A stretch of DNA of 56,540 nt from Bacteroidota bacterium. GTDB lineage: Bacteria; Bacteroidota; Bacteroidia; M30B66. Under the pieces are notes generated by a model that saw only the letters and a list, made by a program, of their open reading frames with translations, did not search any database and was not told where the DNA came from. This document shows, one piece after another, positions 1 to 9,438 of this stretch. Location of the stretch: contig CANHIS010000014.1 of assembly GCA_947460255.1 (NCBI GenBank), positions 1 to 56,540 on the forward strand. Reading direction: 5' to 3'. Each line of letters opens with the position of its first letter. The first letter of the stretch is position 1. A program made the translations under genes and the position numbers.

Positions 1-2
1 AC

Positions 3-689
3 ACGACTTCAGGAATTGGACCATACCAATATAGTATAAACAATGGAGTTTCATTTCAAGCCACGAATACCTTTACTGGTTTAGTTCCAGGCTCATATAA
101 TGTGGTAGTGCAAGGTGGCTTAAGCAATTGTACGTTTGTGGAGACTGTAGTTGTTGAACTCTGTTCATTTTACATTGCCGACATTGATGTAACGCACGTA
201 ACCTCATCAGCAGATGCAAGTGGTACAATTGTAATCACTCCCGGATCTGGAGTTGAACCATTTCAATATAGCAATGATGGAGGTACAACTTTTTCCTCAG
301 TGAATACTTTTTTAAATCTACCAGTGGGTAACTATAATGTTGTCGCGCAGGATGCTTTAGGTTACTGTGAGTTTAGAGCAACTGTTCCGGTAATGATTAC
401 AACTTCCTTAGAGTTTTTAAAAGATAATCTTTCTGATGATTTAGTGATTATGTACCCAAATCCAACGACTGATCAAATTACGATTGAACTAGTTAAAGGC
501 TCTTCAATTTTAGGCAATTTGAATATCGTGGTTACAGATGTTTTGGGAAGACCTGTACAGCTTGCAACATTAAACAATAAAGAAAACGGTAAATCCACAA
601 TTTCCTTAGAAGGTTATGCTTCAGGGAACTATTTTGTGAAGTGCTACAGTGATAATTATGAGAAAACATTTAAACTCATAAAAATGTGA
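3..689 (+). CDS. SprB-repeat / T9SS-sorted surface protein, 3' part only
   Basis: The reading frame is open to the left edge, so this is the C-terminal 228 residues of a larger protein whose start lies outside the window. It contains two copies of a SprB-like repeat, recognisable by the pattern P-Y/F-QYS-N-GG then F-x-L-P-G-x-Y-NV, each ending in V-x-V/A-Q. These repeats are typical of large Bacteroidota adhesins and gliding proteins. The last ~80 residues are a T9SS type A sorting domain with the YPNPTTD motif, a VLGR turn and the terminal strand FKLIKM. The protein is therefore expected to be exported by Sec and then anchored or released by the type IX system. Function beyond surface location cannot be told from this fragment. 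Confidence 0.85.
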   Translation, partial: TTSGIGPYQYSINNGVSFQATNTFTGLVPGSYNVVVQGGLSNCTFVETVVVELCSFYIADIDVTHVTSSADASGTIVITPGSGVEPFQYSNDGGTTFSSVNTFLNLPVGNYNVVAQDALGYCEFRATVPVMITTSLEFLKDNLSDDLVIMYPNPTTDQITIELVKGSSILGNLNIVVTDVLGRPVQLATLNNKENGKSTISLEGYASGNYFVKCYSDNYEKTFKLIKM

Positions 690-690
690 T

Positions 691-770
691 TTAAGAAGCA
701 TTTAGACCTAATGAAATTTGCTCATAGAGTAATTTTAAGCGAGCCTCATTAGGTCTAAATATGTTTCTTA
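691..770 (+). terminator. long inverted repeat, possible terminator
   Basis: Two 15-nt arms (700-714 and 746-760) are perfect reverse complements, and pairing continues imperfectly outwards to about 691 and 770. The loop is about 31 nt. It starts 2 nt after the stop of the adhesin fragment. There is only a short T run after it, so a terminator or an mRNA 3'-end stabilising hairpin are both possible. Confidence 0.5.
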
Positions 771-1033
771 TTGAGGTGAAAAGCTGTGGATTTCATTCGC
801 TTTTCAGGAACGTTGTTTTGATTTCGGGTTTAAAAAATTACTCAGTTTTATTTCCGATTAATTCTCCTGCAAAGACAACATTATAAATAAAACAATATGA
901 TTAACCCTTAATTATAAAGGCAAAAACAGCCAACTGCAATAAGATTAATTAAAGATCCATCATGGATAAAGCAATGGATCAATTAATGCTATCAAGACGG
1001 AATCAAAGATTGCAATCATAAAAAATAGCAATG
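771..1033. other. gene-free stretch
   Basis: AT-rich non-coding sequence between the adhesin fragment and the convergent T9SS gene. Apart from the inverted repeat before it, the only structure seen is a small 7-bp dyad (954-960 with 973-979). No convincing ORF or RNA gene. Confidence 0.6.
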
Positions 1034-2704
1034 TTATTGAACTACAATTTTCTTCATCACAACGTCATGATCGGTGATGATTGACAATAAATAAATTCCT
1101 TTTTCTAAGTGCGCGCTGCTGATTATTTTAGAATCGCTTCTGAGCACCAATCGACCATTTAAATCGAATAGATCAGCGTGTTTAAAGGAAGTTGCTTCGA
1201 TTTGAATCCAGCTCTGTGTAGGATTCGGATATACTAAAACTTCTTGATTAATTGATTGAGCTACTGTCGTAGGATTTAAATTGTACTGAAATACAAAACC
1301 TTCATTTCCTGCGCTTACAGGAACAATTGGATTTAATGCACCAAAACCTGGATTTGTAGTTCCATCAAGCTGCCCGGCGAGATGCAATACAGTTCCAGAA
1401 AGATTAATATCGTTAGCTGTTTGATTGTTAGAACCACCAACAATATTAATATTCATCAACAAAAAATCATGGTTGTAAAATGCAATAAATGCATCTGCCG
1501 AATCACCCGAATTAACTTCGTAATAGCCAGTATCTGTTGGAAACTTGATGGTTCCAGTGAAATTTCCAGCTACAACTATTTCGTTAGTTGCAGAATATTC
1601 TAGAGCACTCATACTTGCGGCCAAGCCGGCTAATCCTTCTGTTACATAGTTTCCAAGCAAACTTCCATTGTTGCCATAATGCAATAGAAAAGGTGCCGAT
1701 GAAATTCCATTCGATGCAATAGTGGTTGTTCCAAAACCTGGATCTACATCAAATGAAGGACTGTTCATGGTTCCTATGAGAATAATCTCATCATCAGGAT
1801 TAACCAAAACTGCTGTTCCTACTTCTATCGAGTTTGCACCCAAGTTAAATCCCCAAGCAAGGGAACCGTTCGATTTATTGTAACGAATTAAAAAAGCATC
1901 GGTCGCGCAGGTCAGATTCGTTGTTCCAAGACTTGGGTCAATATCAGTTGTTCCGCCTAACAAACCAGTGCAATACAGCGCTCCATCATTTGAAAGTGCG
2001 ATAGAAGAAACAAAATCGATTGCTGGATTTACCGAACCAAATGTATTGGCCCATCCAAATTCTAAGGCAGAACTATACTTCGAAACAAAACAATCGCCTG
2101 AAGTCACAAACGAAGTTCTGTTTTGCGTAAGCGGACCAAAATCGAAATCAACAGTATTGGCATATTGGCCGCCCAAATAGAATGAACCATCAGCTGCATC
2201 TATTTTAATGGATCTGATGTCTAAGGTTCCACCTGGTGAAATGTCTCGAAAATCCAACAGACTTCCATCTTCACCACTAAATTTTGCAAAAAAACCATCC
2301 AAGCCGTTCGCTGGCGCAGATGTGATAACCGTTGCGCCTTCACTTGGATCTAAATCGATGCTTCCAGTAAATCTACCTGAAACCCAAATGTTTCCATCTA
2401 AATCTGTTTCAATTGCCGAGACCTGATCAGTTCCTGCGCCACCAATTGCCTTTGCCCAAACGAGTTGTCCTGTTGAAGAATAACGCGCCAAATAAACATC
2501 CTGGAAACCAAAGCCATCGAGGATTGTAGTACTAACTGAAGCTGGACCGATGAAATTACCAACTACGAAAATACTTCCAGCAGGGCCTGGGCTAATTCTT
2601 TGGGCATTGTCGTTTTGATTGCCTCCAAATGCCTGGCCCCATTCAAATTGTTGGGCGAACAGCATCGAAGGTAAAAGCGCAAGAAGAAGCAGTGTCGATC
2701 TCAT
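1034..2704 (-). CDS. beta-propeller (SBBP-type) T9SS secreted protein
   Basis: A 556-residue protein with a clear Sec signal peptide (MRSTLLLLALLPSMLFAQQ). The body consists of repeated units of about 50 residues with the pattern W-A-x-x-x-G-G, then D-x-x-G-N/A-x-x-x-G-x-F/L-x-G-x-x-D-x-D-P-x-x-G. This is characteristic of SBBP (seven-bladed propeller) repeats. The C-terminus is a T9SS type A sorting domain with YPNPTQSW, an LFDLNGR turn and a final MKKIVVQ strand. It is therefore predicted to be secreted through the outer membrane. The ligand or activity is unknown; families of this kind are usually annotated only by the repeat. Confidence 0.85.
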   Translation of the reverse strand: MRSTLLLLALLPSMLFAQQFEWGQAFGGNQNDNAQRISPGPAGSIFVVGNFIGPASVSTTILDGFGFQDVYLARYSSTGQLVWAKAIGGAGTDQVSAIETDLDGNIWVSGRFTGSIDLDPSEGATVITSAPANGLDGFFAKFSGEDGSLLDFRDISPGGTLDIRSIKIDAADGSFYLGGQYANTVDFDFGPLTQNRTSFVTSGDCFVSKYSSALEFGWANTFGSVNPAIDFVSSIALSNDGALYCTGLLGGTTDIDPSLGTTNLTCATDAFLIRYNKSNGSLAWGFNLGANSIEVGTAVLVNPDDEIILIGTMNSPSFDVDPGFGTTTIASNGISSAPFLLHYGNNGSLLGNYVTEGLAGLAASMSALEYSATNEIVVAGNFTGTIKFPTDTGYYEVNSGDSADAFIAFYNHDFLLMNINIVGGSNNQTANDINLSGTVLHLAGQLDGTTNPGFGALNPIVPVSAGNEGFVFQYNLNPTTVAQSINQEVLVYPNPTQSWIQIEATSFKHADLFDLNGRLVLRSDSKIISSAHLEKGIYLLSIITDHDVVMKKIVVQ

Positions 2705-2796
2705 TAATTTAGATTTGCACGGCTAAAATAAGCAAAGCCATTGGGCTATCAGTGCAAATACCTATGGTTTTTCAACACTTCAGTCGTAACAAACAA

Positions 2797-3921
2797 TCAA
2801 TAATTGATTACTTGTTGCTCCATCACCGCAGGAATTTCTCTGAATTCATATTTCTGGGTGCGAAGTTGAGGCTCAAAACCAGCTTCTTTGATGGCTTTTT
2901 GTATGCCTTCGGAAGTGAATCGATGTGGAGCTCCAGCTGCAGAAACGACATTCTCTTCTATCATGATTGAGCCGAAATCGTTTGCTCCTGCATGCAGACA
3001 CAATTGAGCAGTCTTCTCCCCTACTGTCAACCAAGAAGCTTGAATATTGATCACATTCGGAAGCATGATTCTGCTCAACGCAATCATTCGAATATACTCT
3101 TCGGATGTAACATGGTTTCGAATGCCTTTTACACGTCTTAACAATGTTCCGTCATCTTGAAAAGGCCACGGAATAAAAGCTAAAAAGCCATTTGCGTGTG
3201 CAGGTTTTTCGCTTTGAACTTGCCTGATTAATGCCAAATGTTCGAACCTTTCTTGAAGTGTTTCGATGTGCCCAAACATCATTGTTCCGGATGTTGTAAT
3301 GTCTAATTGGTGAGCTGCTCTCATAACATCTAGCCATTCCTGACCAGAGCATTTGCCTTTCGAAATCATGCGGCGTACACGGTCGTTAAGAATTTCGGCC
3401 CCCGCTCCTGGAAGTGAATCCAATCCTGCCGCTTTCAATCTCGAAAGCACTTCGGTATGTGTGAGTTTCCCAAGTTTGGCAATATGAGCAATTTCAGGTG
3501 GCCCAAGTGCGTGCAACTTAATATCTGGGAAATTTGTTTTTAAATCTTTAAACAATTGTTCATAAAAATCGATGCCCAAATCAGGATGATGACCTCCTTG
3601 AAGTAGCATTTGGTCTCCACCAAATCGGCGCATTTCTTCAATTTTTACGCGATACTCGTCGATTGTTGTGATGTAAGCTTCTGCATGACCTGGAATTCTG
3701 TAAAAGTTGCAAAACTTACAATTGGCAATACATACATTAGTAGTATTTACATTTCTGTCGATCATCCAAGTCACCTTTCCATCAGGCTTTTGGATTTTCC
3801 TGAGCTCATCGGCCACAAAAACCAAGCTGTTCAGCGGAGCATGCTCGAACAAAAAGATGCCTTCTTCAACGGTTAGCCATTCAAAAGCCAACGCTTTTTC
3901 CAGTAATTCGGATGTATTCAT
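2797..3921 (-). CDS. mqnC: cyclic dehypoxanthinyl futalosine synthase (menaquinone synthesis)
   Basis: Radical-SAM enzyme of the futalosine route to menaquinone, closing dehypoxanthinyl futalosine to its cyclic form. The 374-residue product has the radical SAM cysteines in the CX3CX2C order (C64, C68, C71 in CIANCKFC), directly after the DRNVNTTNV segment typical of MqnC. It also has GLDSLPGAGAEIL and FIPWPFQ, both typical of the MqnC/MqnE group; MqnC fits better because of the TMMFGHIET segment. I start at the ATG at 3921, because the longer frame begins with TTG and adds only seven residues without family features. The pathway partners are not in the window. Confidence 0.9.
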   Translation of the reverse strand: MNTSELLEKALAFEWLTVEEGIFLFEHAPLNSLVFVADELRKIQKPDGKVTWMIDRNVNTTNVCIANCKFCNFYRIPGHAEAYITTIDEYRVKIEEMRRFGGDQMLLQGGHHPDLGIDFYEQLFKDLKTNFPDIKLHALGPPEIAHIAKLGKLTHTEVLSRLKAAGLDSLPGAGAEILNDRVRRMISKGKCSGQEWLDVMRAAHQLDITTSGTMMFGHIETLQERFEHLALIRQVQSEKPAHANGFLAFIPWPFQDDGTLLRRVKGIRNHVTSEEYIRMIALSRIMLPNVINIQASWLTVGEKTAQLCLHAGANDFGSIMIEENVVSAAGAPHRFTSEGIQKAIKEAGFEPQLRTQKYEFREIPAVMEQQVINY

Positions 3922-4037
3922 GCAGAAATTAACAAGCCGCAAGGTAGAAAGTTCATCGGAGAGATCGTCATATTTGATATCTTCTACATGAATATTTAGA
4001 TTTGATTAGATACGCTTTACAAATCAATCATTCCGAT

Positions 4038-4045
4038 TACATTTG
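4038..4045 (+). promoter_or_regulatory. -7 promoter element TACATTTG (pepA)
   Basis: Perfect match to the Bacteroidota -7 consensus TANNTTTG, 26 nt before the pepA start codon. No good TTTG -33 element at the usual spacing; CTTTAC at about 4015 is the nearest. Confidence 0.5.
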
Positions 4046-4071
4046 CCACGAAACCACAACAGCGAGAATGT

Positions 4072-5505
4072 ATGTCAACGCTTATCAAGAAAATTTCGAA
4101 AGCCTCAGCAGGCGACAAAGTATATATCTTTCAGGATATCAAAGATTTGCCAAAAGATAGTTTTGATAAAGATCAACTTGGTCATATCAAAAAACAACTC
4201 GATAAAGGCAAAAAAACGATCACCATCAATCATTATGGAGCCTACAGCTTTTTGGTAAAACCCGATGAAAAGAAAACCCGTTTTCTAACACTAGAATCTT
4301 GTAGAGTTGCCGGAAATGCCATTCTTGCAAGTGTAAATGGAAACAACATTAACGAAATTCAAGTTATTGATACCGGTAAACTTCCATTCGAAACCCTTTG
4401 TTTTGCTGAAGGAATGCTTTTAGGCAATTACCAATTTTTGAAATACCGAAAGGGTAAATCGACAGAAAAAAACAGCCTATCGAAGATTCAAGTGCTTTCT
4501 AGCGGCATCGATAAGAAAGAAATTGAATTTCTACAAACTATTGGTGAGGCAGTATACATTTCCAGAGACCTTGTAAATGAGCCTGTTTCGTTCCTCAATG
4601 CACCACAATACGCGAAGGAAGTAACGAAAATGGGTAAAGAAGCAGGTTTTAAGGTGGAAGTTTTCAATAAATCGAAAATTGAATCCCTTAAAATGGGCGG
4701 CTTACTCGCCGTAAACCAAGGTTCTATTGATCCTCCAGTGTTTGTTGTGATGGAGCACAAACCAAAAAATGCTGTAAACAAGCAGCCTTACGTATTTGTA
4801 GGGAAAGGCGTTGTTTACGATACCGGTGGAATCAGTCTAAAACCAAATGATGGAATGATGACTATGAAATGCGACATGGGCGGCGCTGCAGCTGTTGCAG
4901 GTGCCATGTTTGCCATTGCAAAAGCTGAATTGCCTGTTTGGGTGGTTGGATTAACGCCAGCTACCGACAATCGTCCAGATGGAAACTGTGTTGTTCCTGG
5001 TGATGTGATTACCATTTCCGATGGCACTACCGTGGAAGTTTTGAATACCGATGCCGAAGGTCGCTTGATTTTAAGTGATGCTTTAGTTTACGCCAAAAAA
5101 TACAAACCGAAATTCGTAATCGACTTGGCTACATTAACAGGTGCTGCTGCGCGTGCGATTGGCCGGTTCGGGATCGTTTCGATGAGTAACACATCCGAAG
5201 ATTACGAAGTACTTAAGCACAGTGGAAACAATGTACACGAGCGCTTGGTAGATTTTCCACTTTGGGATGAATATGCCGATATGTTGAAAAGCGACATTGC
5301 CGACTTGAAGAACATTGGCGGTGTAATCGCAGGAGCAAATACAGCTGGTAAATTCCTTGAACATTTCACTGATTATCCTTGGGTGCATTTAGATATTGCT
5401 GGACCAGCATTCACCGAATCCAACGACAGTTACCGTGGAAAAGGCGGAACTGCATCAGGGCTTCGTTTGTTATTTGATTTTATCAGAACCAAAGCAGAGC
5501 TATGA
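4072..5505 (+). CDS. pepA: leucyl aminopeptidase (M17 family)
   Basis: Cytosolic zinc or manganese aminopeptidase that removes N-terminal residues from peptides. The 477-residue length is usual. The M17 signature NTDAEGRL is at residues 325-332. The metal- and substrate-binding segment VGKGVVYDTGGISLKP and the following MKCDMGGAAAV are intact. The region ending GKGGTASGLRLL is the usual C-terminal end. The start is the ATG at 4072, supported by a TACATTTG promoter element just upstream. It overlaps pdxA by ATGA at 5502-5505, so the two are probably one transcript and translationally coupled. Confidence 0.93.
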   Translation: MSTLIKKISKASAGDKVYIFQDIKDLPKDSFDKDQLGHIKKQLDKGKKTITINHYGAYSFLVKPDEKKTRFLTLESCRVAGNAILASVNGNNINEIQVIDTGKLPFETLCFAEGMLLGNYQFLKYRKGKSTEKNSLSKIQVLSSGIDKKEIEFLQTIGEAVYISRDLVNEPVSFLNAPQYAKEVTKMGKEAGFKVEVFNKSKIESLKMGGLLAVNQGSIDPPVFVVMEHKPKNAVNKQPYVFVGKGVVYDTGGISLKPNDGMMTMKCDMGGAAAVAGAMFAIAKAELPVWVVGLTPATDNRPDGNCVVPGDVITISDGTTVEVLNTDAEGRLILSDALVYAKKYKPKFVIDLATLTGAAARAIGRFGIVSMSNTSEDYEVLKHSGNNVHERLVDFPLWDEYADMLKSDIADLKNIGGVIAGANTAGKFLEHFTDYPWVHLDIAGPAFTESNDSYRGKGGTASGLRLLFDFIRTKAEL

Positions 5506-6578
5506 GCGAGTTGTATGATCATCCAGTTCGTGTTGGGATAACCCATGGAGATTTCAACGGTATTGGTTATGAAGTAATTATGAAAACTTTCGAGGAGCAT
5601 GGTATGCTTGAAATCTGTACGCCAATTGTGTACGGAATTCACAAAGCAGCCAACCACCATCGAAAGTCACTTAACATCCAGGATTTTAGTTTTTATGGCA
5701 TTTCAGATGCCGACAAAGCCGTAAAGCACCATTGCAATTTCATCAATCTAACAGATGTCGATGTTGGAATTGATCCTGGTAAAAGTACACCTGCAGCGGG
5801 TTCTTGGGCTGTAAAAGCACTCAATCGTGCTATGGACGATTTGCAAGCCGGTAAAATTGACGTGCTTGTAACGGCGCCCATCAACAAGCAAAATGTGCAG
5901 GGCAACGAATTTAATTTCCCAGGCCACACTGAATTTTTAGCCGCAAAAACCAACACCACAAATTATCTTATGTTGTTGGTTAACGAAGGCTTGCGTGTTG
6001 GAACTGTTACGGGACATATTCCAATTCAAGAAGTGTCTTCAAAGCTTACGGTTGACCTAATTGTTTCTAGATTAAAGGTAATGGCCTCAAGTTTATTGCA
6101 AGATTTCGGGGTGAGAAGTCCGAGAATTGCGGTACTGGGACTAAATCCGCACGCAGGCGACAATGGTTTGATTGGGAAAGAAGAAGAACAGATTATCATT
6201 CCAGCACTTAAAAAGGCGCAACAAGACGACATGTTGGTTTTCGGGCCTTTTCCTGCGGATGGATTTTTCGGTACAGGCGCATGGAAAAAATTCGATGGCG
6301 TGATGGCAATGTACCACGATCAAGGTTTGATACCGTTCAAGTCGATTGCTTTTCACCATGGCGTTAATTTTACTGCTGGATTACCCATTGTAAGAACTTC
6401 ACCAGATCATGGTACTGGATATGATATCGTTGGACAAAACATAGCAGATCCATCATCCTTCAGAGAAGCTATATATCAAGCGATTGACATTTACAGACAC
6501 CGAAAAGTGAATGATGAAATCAATTCCGATCCTTTGAAACAGATGCAAAAAAGGGAGAAAGAAAGAGATCGACATTGA
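5502..6578 (+). CDS. pdxA: 4-hydroxythreonine-4-phosphate dehydrogenase (pyridoxal phosphate synthesis)
   Basis: NAD-dependent enzyme that oxidises 4-phosphohydroxy-L-threonine in the DXP-dependent pyridoxal 5'-phosphate pathway. The 358-residue protein has the N-terminal GITHGDFNGIG segment, the GHTEFLA metal/substrate loop (from residue 141), GLNPHAGD, MYHDQGLIPFK and TSPDHGTGYDI, all characteristic of PdxA. It starts inside the stop of pepA (ATGA), which indicates coupled translation. The C-terminus ends in a basic tail without known function. No other PLP genes lie nearby. Confidence 0.93.
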   Translation: MSELYDHPVRVGITHGDFNGIGYEVIMKTFEEHGMLEICTPIVYGIHKAANHHRKSLNIQDFSFYGISDADKAVKHHCNFINLTDVDVGIDPGKSTPAAGSWAVKALNRAMDDLQAGKIDVLVTAPINKQNVQGNEFNFPGHTEFLAAKTNTTNYLMLLVNEGLRVGTVTGHIPIQEVSSKLTVDLIVSRLKVMASSLLQDFGVRSPRIAVLGLNPHAGDNGLIGKEEEQIIIPALKKAQQDDMLVFGPFPADGFFGTGAWKKFDGVMAMYHDQGLIPFKSIAFHHGVNFTAGLPIVRTSPDHGTGYDIVGQNIADPSSFREAIYQAIDIYRHRKVNDEINSDPLKQMQKREKERDRH

Positions 6579-6771
6579 TAACTCCTCTCACCCTAAAGGG
6601 TTAAAATCATCCATTTATTTGCACTGAATATCCAGATAGAATAATATTGCTGCTACAAACGGCAAGAAATTGAATTCTACCAGAATAATTTTCAGTCTTG
6701 AAAATACAACATCAAGTACTGTTCAATGGATCTCAAATGCTCAATTTGAGACAGTTGTAGGAGATAGTTAT

Positions 6772-6885
6772 ATGGGTTTCATCACTGAAACGGCGCGCGC
6801 TCTGAACATTGCTTTTTTTTCAGTGCTCATTTTAGTGATGTTGTATTTAATGATTGGAAAAAAGTCGAAAAAGAAAACCGATTAA
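6772..6885 (+). CDS. possible small membrane protein, 37 aa
   Basis: A short frame with one strongly hydrophobic segment (IAFFSVLILVMLYLMI) followed by a lysine-rich tail (GKKSKKKTD). This is the layout of a single-pass small membrane protein with a cytoplasmic C-terminus. AGGAG at 6759-6763 lies 8 nt before the ATG at 6772. A longer version from TTG at 6670 exists but its extra 34 residues have no features. The stop overlaps the end of the convergent DUF2237 gene by 4 nt. Unrecognised; it could be spurious. Confidence 0.4.
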   Translation: MGFITETARALNIAFFSVLILVMLYLMIGKKSKKKTD

Positions 6886-7250
6886 TAGTTCAAATCAAGC
6901 GCATACTCCATAAGTAATTCTAACGGAATTAATTCTAATGCACGTTGATGGGTAGAACTCAGCACAACCGAAGGCGCTACACCTGCATCGTAAGCTTCTT
7001 TCCAGCGCGCAGCACACAAACACCACTGATCTCCTTCAATTAGCCCTGGAAATTCATACTCAGGCCTTGGTGTGCTAAGATCGTTACCTACCTTACTGGA
7101 AAATAACAAAAAGGCCGTAGTCATTCTCACACAAACAGTATGTGAGCCTGTATCCTCAATACTGGTGTTACAATAACCGTCGCGGTAAAAACCGGTAATT
7201 GGTGCAAAACAGCAGGATTCTAGCTCGCCACCTAAAACGTTCAGTTGCAT
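6882..7250 (-). CDS. DUF2237 family protein
   Basis: A 122-residue protein matching the DUF2237 family: it begins LNVLGGELESCCFAP, followed by TGFYRDGYC and GDQWCLCAARW, with conserved cysteines throughout (CC, GYC, WCLC). The function of the family is not established. It sits 9 bp downstream of the thioredoxin-like gene on the same strand and is probably co-transcribed with it. The conserved cysteines might point to metal binding or redox activity, but that is inference. Confidence 0.8.
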   Translation of the reverse strand: MQLNVLGGELESCCFAPITGFYRDGYCNTSIEDTGSHTVCVRMTTAFLLFSSKVGNDLSTPRPEYEFPGLIEGDQWCLCAARWKEAYDAGVAPSVVLSSTHQRALELIPLELLMEYALDLNY

Positions 7251-7259
7251 AGCTATAAT

Positions 7260-8663
7260 TTAGAGATTTCGTTTTGAATAATTCTTTAGGAAATCTTCCA
7301 AGTTCTCTACGTCAATGCGTTTGGCAATAATCTTCTTGTTTCGATCGAGCACATAAATAACTGGAGTGCTGTAAATATCATAGTAAGCACGGAAGTTGGT
7401 TTTCAAAGTGAGGTCGGCAGCGTTGATCCAATTCAATTCCTTCTCCTTGATGTATTTGAACCATTCTGTTGTATCTGTTTCGATATACACACCGAGTACT
7501 TCCACGTCAAGCTTAGTTTTATTGGCATTGTAGAATTCCCGAAGCTTAGGTGTAACCTTCTGACAGTGACCGCAGCTTGGATCCCAGAAATAAACAATGG
7601 TATAGTTACTTTTAATGTCGTTGAAAGAAATTGGTTGAAAATCTGGCTTTAGCAAACGCATGTTGTAAGCTTGCTTTCCAATCAAACAAGGTTTTAGAGC
7701 GTTTACACGTTCTTGAATCTTCACCACTTGAGCAGAATCGACCCAAAAGGCTTTTCCACTTAAGTAGTATTGTTCTGCCATGCAAACGAAAACTGCATCC
7801 ATGCCCATTACATTCGACTTTTCATAGGTGTTGGTGATGTAATAGACAAGGTATTTGAATATGTCACTCTTCTCGTCGGTGAGAGAAATCATTTTCGTTG
7901 CTGATGCACAAACAGAATCAGGAATTTGAGGAGTGATTCTTTCTATGTACTGCTTGATTTTTCCTGCAAAAACTGGAGTTCGCAACAATCGATCATCCTT
8001 CATATTGATATTATCAAAATAATGTGATCTGTAGTAACGGTATGGAAATGTTGAGTCTTTCGAACCGTCGGCTTTGGTTGGCATTGGTGGAACTTCAGGC
8101 TCCATTGATGCTTTGAAAATCTGACTCAACAATAAATCAGGATGTTTAGAAATGATATTGTTTTTGTAATCCTTCACCTCTTTATCGATGGCTTCTTGTT
8201 GCGATTTAAGTGTGGCTAATTTTGCATCATCACCTTTAGAAGCATCCATTTCTTTTTTCAAAGATTCCATCGTTTTTCCACGAAGTGAAATCCATTTTAG
8301 GTACTCATAAAAAATCTCATTGTCGTTAGATCCTTTCACCTTCATGGCATTGATCAAATCTTCGGCATCTGTATCAACACTGAATACTTGCTCTTTGTCG
8401 ACAATGATTTCGAAATATTTCTTGCCGGGAATCACAATCATGTAAATTCCTCCAGGAAGTGATTCTTCCCCCTTGAAAATCAAATTGCCTTTCGCATCTG
8501 CACGCGCTGAATCTTTGATGTACTGTTTGTCGCCGAAGTAATAAGCGAGCTGACAGGTCGAGTCTTTTACTCCTTTTACTGTGGCCTTTATTTCGAAGCC
8601 TTTAGCACTCAATCCTTTAACAAGAGAAAATAGCAAGGAAAACAGAAATGTGTATTTCAACAT
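7260..8663 (-). CDS. TlpA-like thioredoxin-domain protein with DUF4369-type N-terminus
   Basis: An exported 467-residue protein: it has a signal peptide at the N-terminus (MLKYTFLFSLLFSLVKGLSA), then a beta-rich DUF4369-like domain (ATVKGVKDSTCQLAYYFGDK), then a long helical middle part. The C-terminal thioredoxin fold has the redox pair CGHC at residues 364-367 in FWDPSCGHCQKV and the cis-proline segment YSTPVIYVLD. It probably acts in periplasmic thiol-disulfide exchange or cytochrome maturation, as family members do. CGHC rather than CGPC suggests a more oxidising or isomerase-like couple (inference). DUF2237 follows in the same direction. Confidence 0.85.
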   Translation of the reverse strand: MLKYTFLFSLLFSLVKGLSAKGFEIKATVKGVKDSTCQLAYYFGDKQYIKDSARADAKGNLIFKGEESLPGGIYMIVIPGKKYFEIIVDKEQVFSVDTDAEDLINAMKVKGSNDNEIFYEYLKWISLRGKTMESLKKEMDASKGDDAKLATLKSQQEAIDKEVKDYKNNIISKHPDLLLSQIFKASMEPEVPPMPTKADGSKDSTFPYRYYRSHYFDNINMKDDRLLRTPVFAGKIKQYIERITPQIPDSVCASATKMISLTDEKSDIFKYLVYYITNTYEKSNVMGMDAVFVCMAEQYYLSGKAFWVDSAQVVKIQERVNALKPCLIGKQAYNMRLLKPDFQPISFNDIKSNYTIVYFWDPSCGHCQKVTPKLREFYNANKTKLDVEVLGVYIETDTTEWFKYIKEKELNWINAADLTLKTNFRAYYDIYSTPVIYVLDRNKKIIAKRIDVENLEDFLKNYSKRNL

Positions 8664-8745
8664 AGAGATAGTTTTAGCGGGCGCAATTTCAGCAAATATT
8701 GTGCTAAATTGTAAATCTTTAAATCAAATCGTTGCATCAATTTTC

Positions 8746-9438
8746 ATGTGTGGAAGATATACCCTTGCGGGGAAACCTATAGATCTCGAAAAACAGCTCA
8801 GAGCCAACCTGTTACATGGTGCCAAAACAGAGCCTTCCTATAACATTTCTCCTGGCATGGAAGTGCTTGCGGTGACCAATGATCGGCCAGATATAATTAG
8901 ATCAATCACTTGGGGACTTCGACCCTATTGGACCAAACCAGGAGAAAAGTCACAATTGCTTGTAAATGCACGCGAAGAATCCTTGCGCGAAAAACCTGGA
9001 TTTAGAAAGTATATGAGCCAACGGTGTTTGATTCCTGCTTCAGGATTTTACGAATGGAAACAATCAGGAAATCTTAAACAACCGTATTACATCAGTTTGC
9101 CCAATGAATCCGTGTTTTGCTTCGCAGGAATTTGGGAACAATCAATCAATCCAGATGGAAGTAAAAAAGACTCAGTAGCCATTATTACCACCACGCCAAA
9201 TCGATTAATGGATGGGATTCACAACAGAATGCCCGTGATCCTCAAAAGAGAAAATTATGAACAATGGTTAAGCAATGAAAATACGTCCGATCTTGCGCAA
9301 CTACTACTACCCTTCCCTACTGAGGAAATGGATGCCTGGCCTGTGAAAAATCTCGTGAGCAAGGCAAAAAAAGACGGACCTGAACTAATAGAAAAAGACA
9401 AACCATTACCCACCCAAACGAGCTTATTCGATGAGTGA
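8746..9438 (+). CDS. SRAP domain protein (abasic-site DNA-protein crosslinker, YedK/HMCES family)
   Basis: SRAP proteins form a covalent link to abasic sites in single-stranded DNA through the N-terminal cysteine that is exposed after Met removal. The start MCGRYTL places that cysteine at position 2, which decides the start at 8746; a longer frame from 8581 would bury it. Other active-site segments are present: NISPG, VNAREESL, ASGFYEW with the glutamate, and GIHNRMPVIL with the histidine. The length of 230 residues is normal. It overlaps the AddB-like nuclease by 8 bp, so the two are likely translated together, which fits a shared DNA repair role. Confidence 0.92.
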   Translation: MCGRYTLAGKPIDLEKQLRANLLHGAKTEPSYNISPGMEVLAVTNDRPDIIRSITWGLRPYWTKPGEKSQLLVNAREESLREKPGFRKYMSQRCLIPASGFYEWKQSGNLKQPYYISLPNESVFCFAGIWEQSINPDGSKKDSVAIITTTPNRLMDGIHNRMPVILKRENYEQWLSNENTSDLAQLLLPFPTEEMDAWPVKNLVSKAKKDGPELIEKDKPLPTQTSLFDE

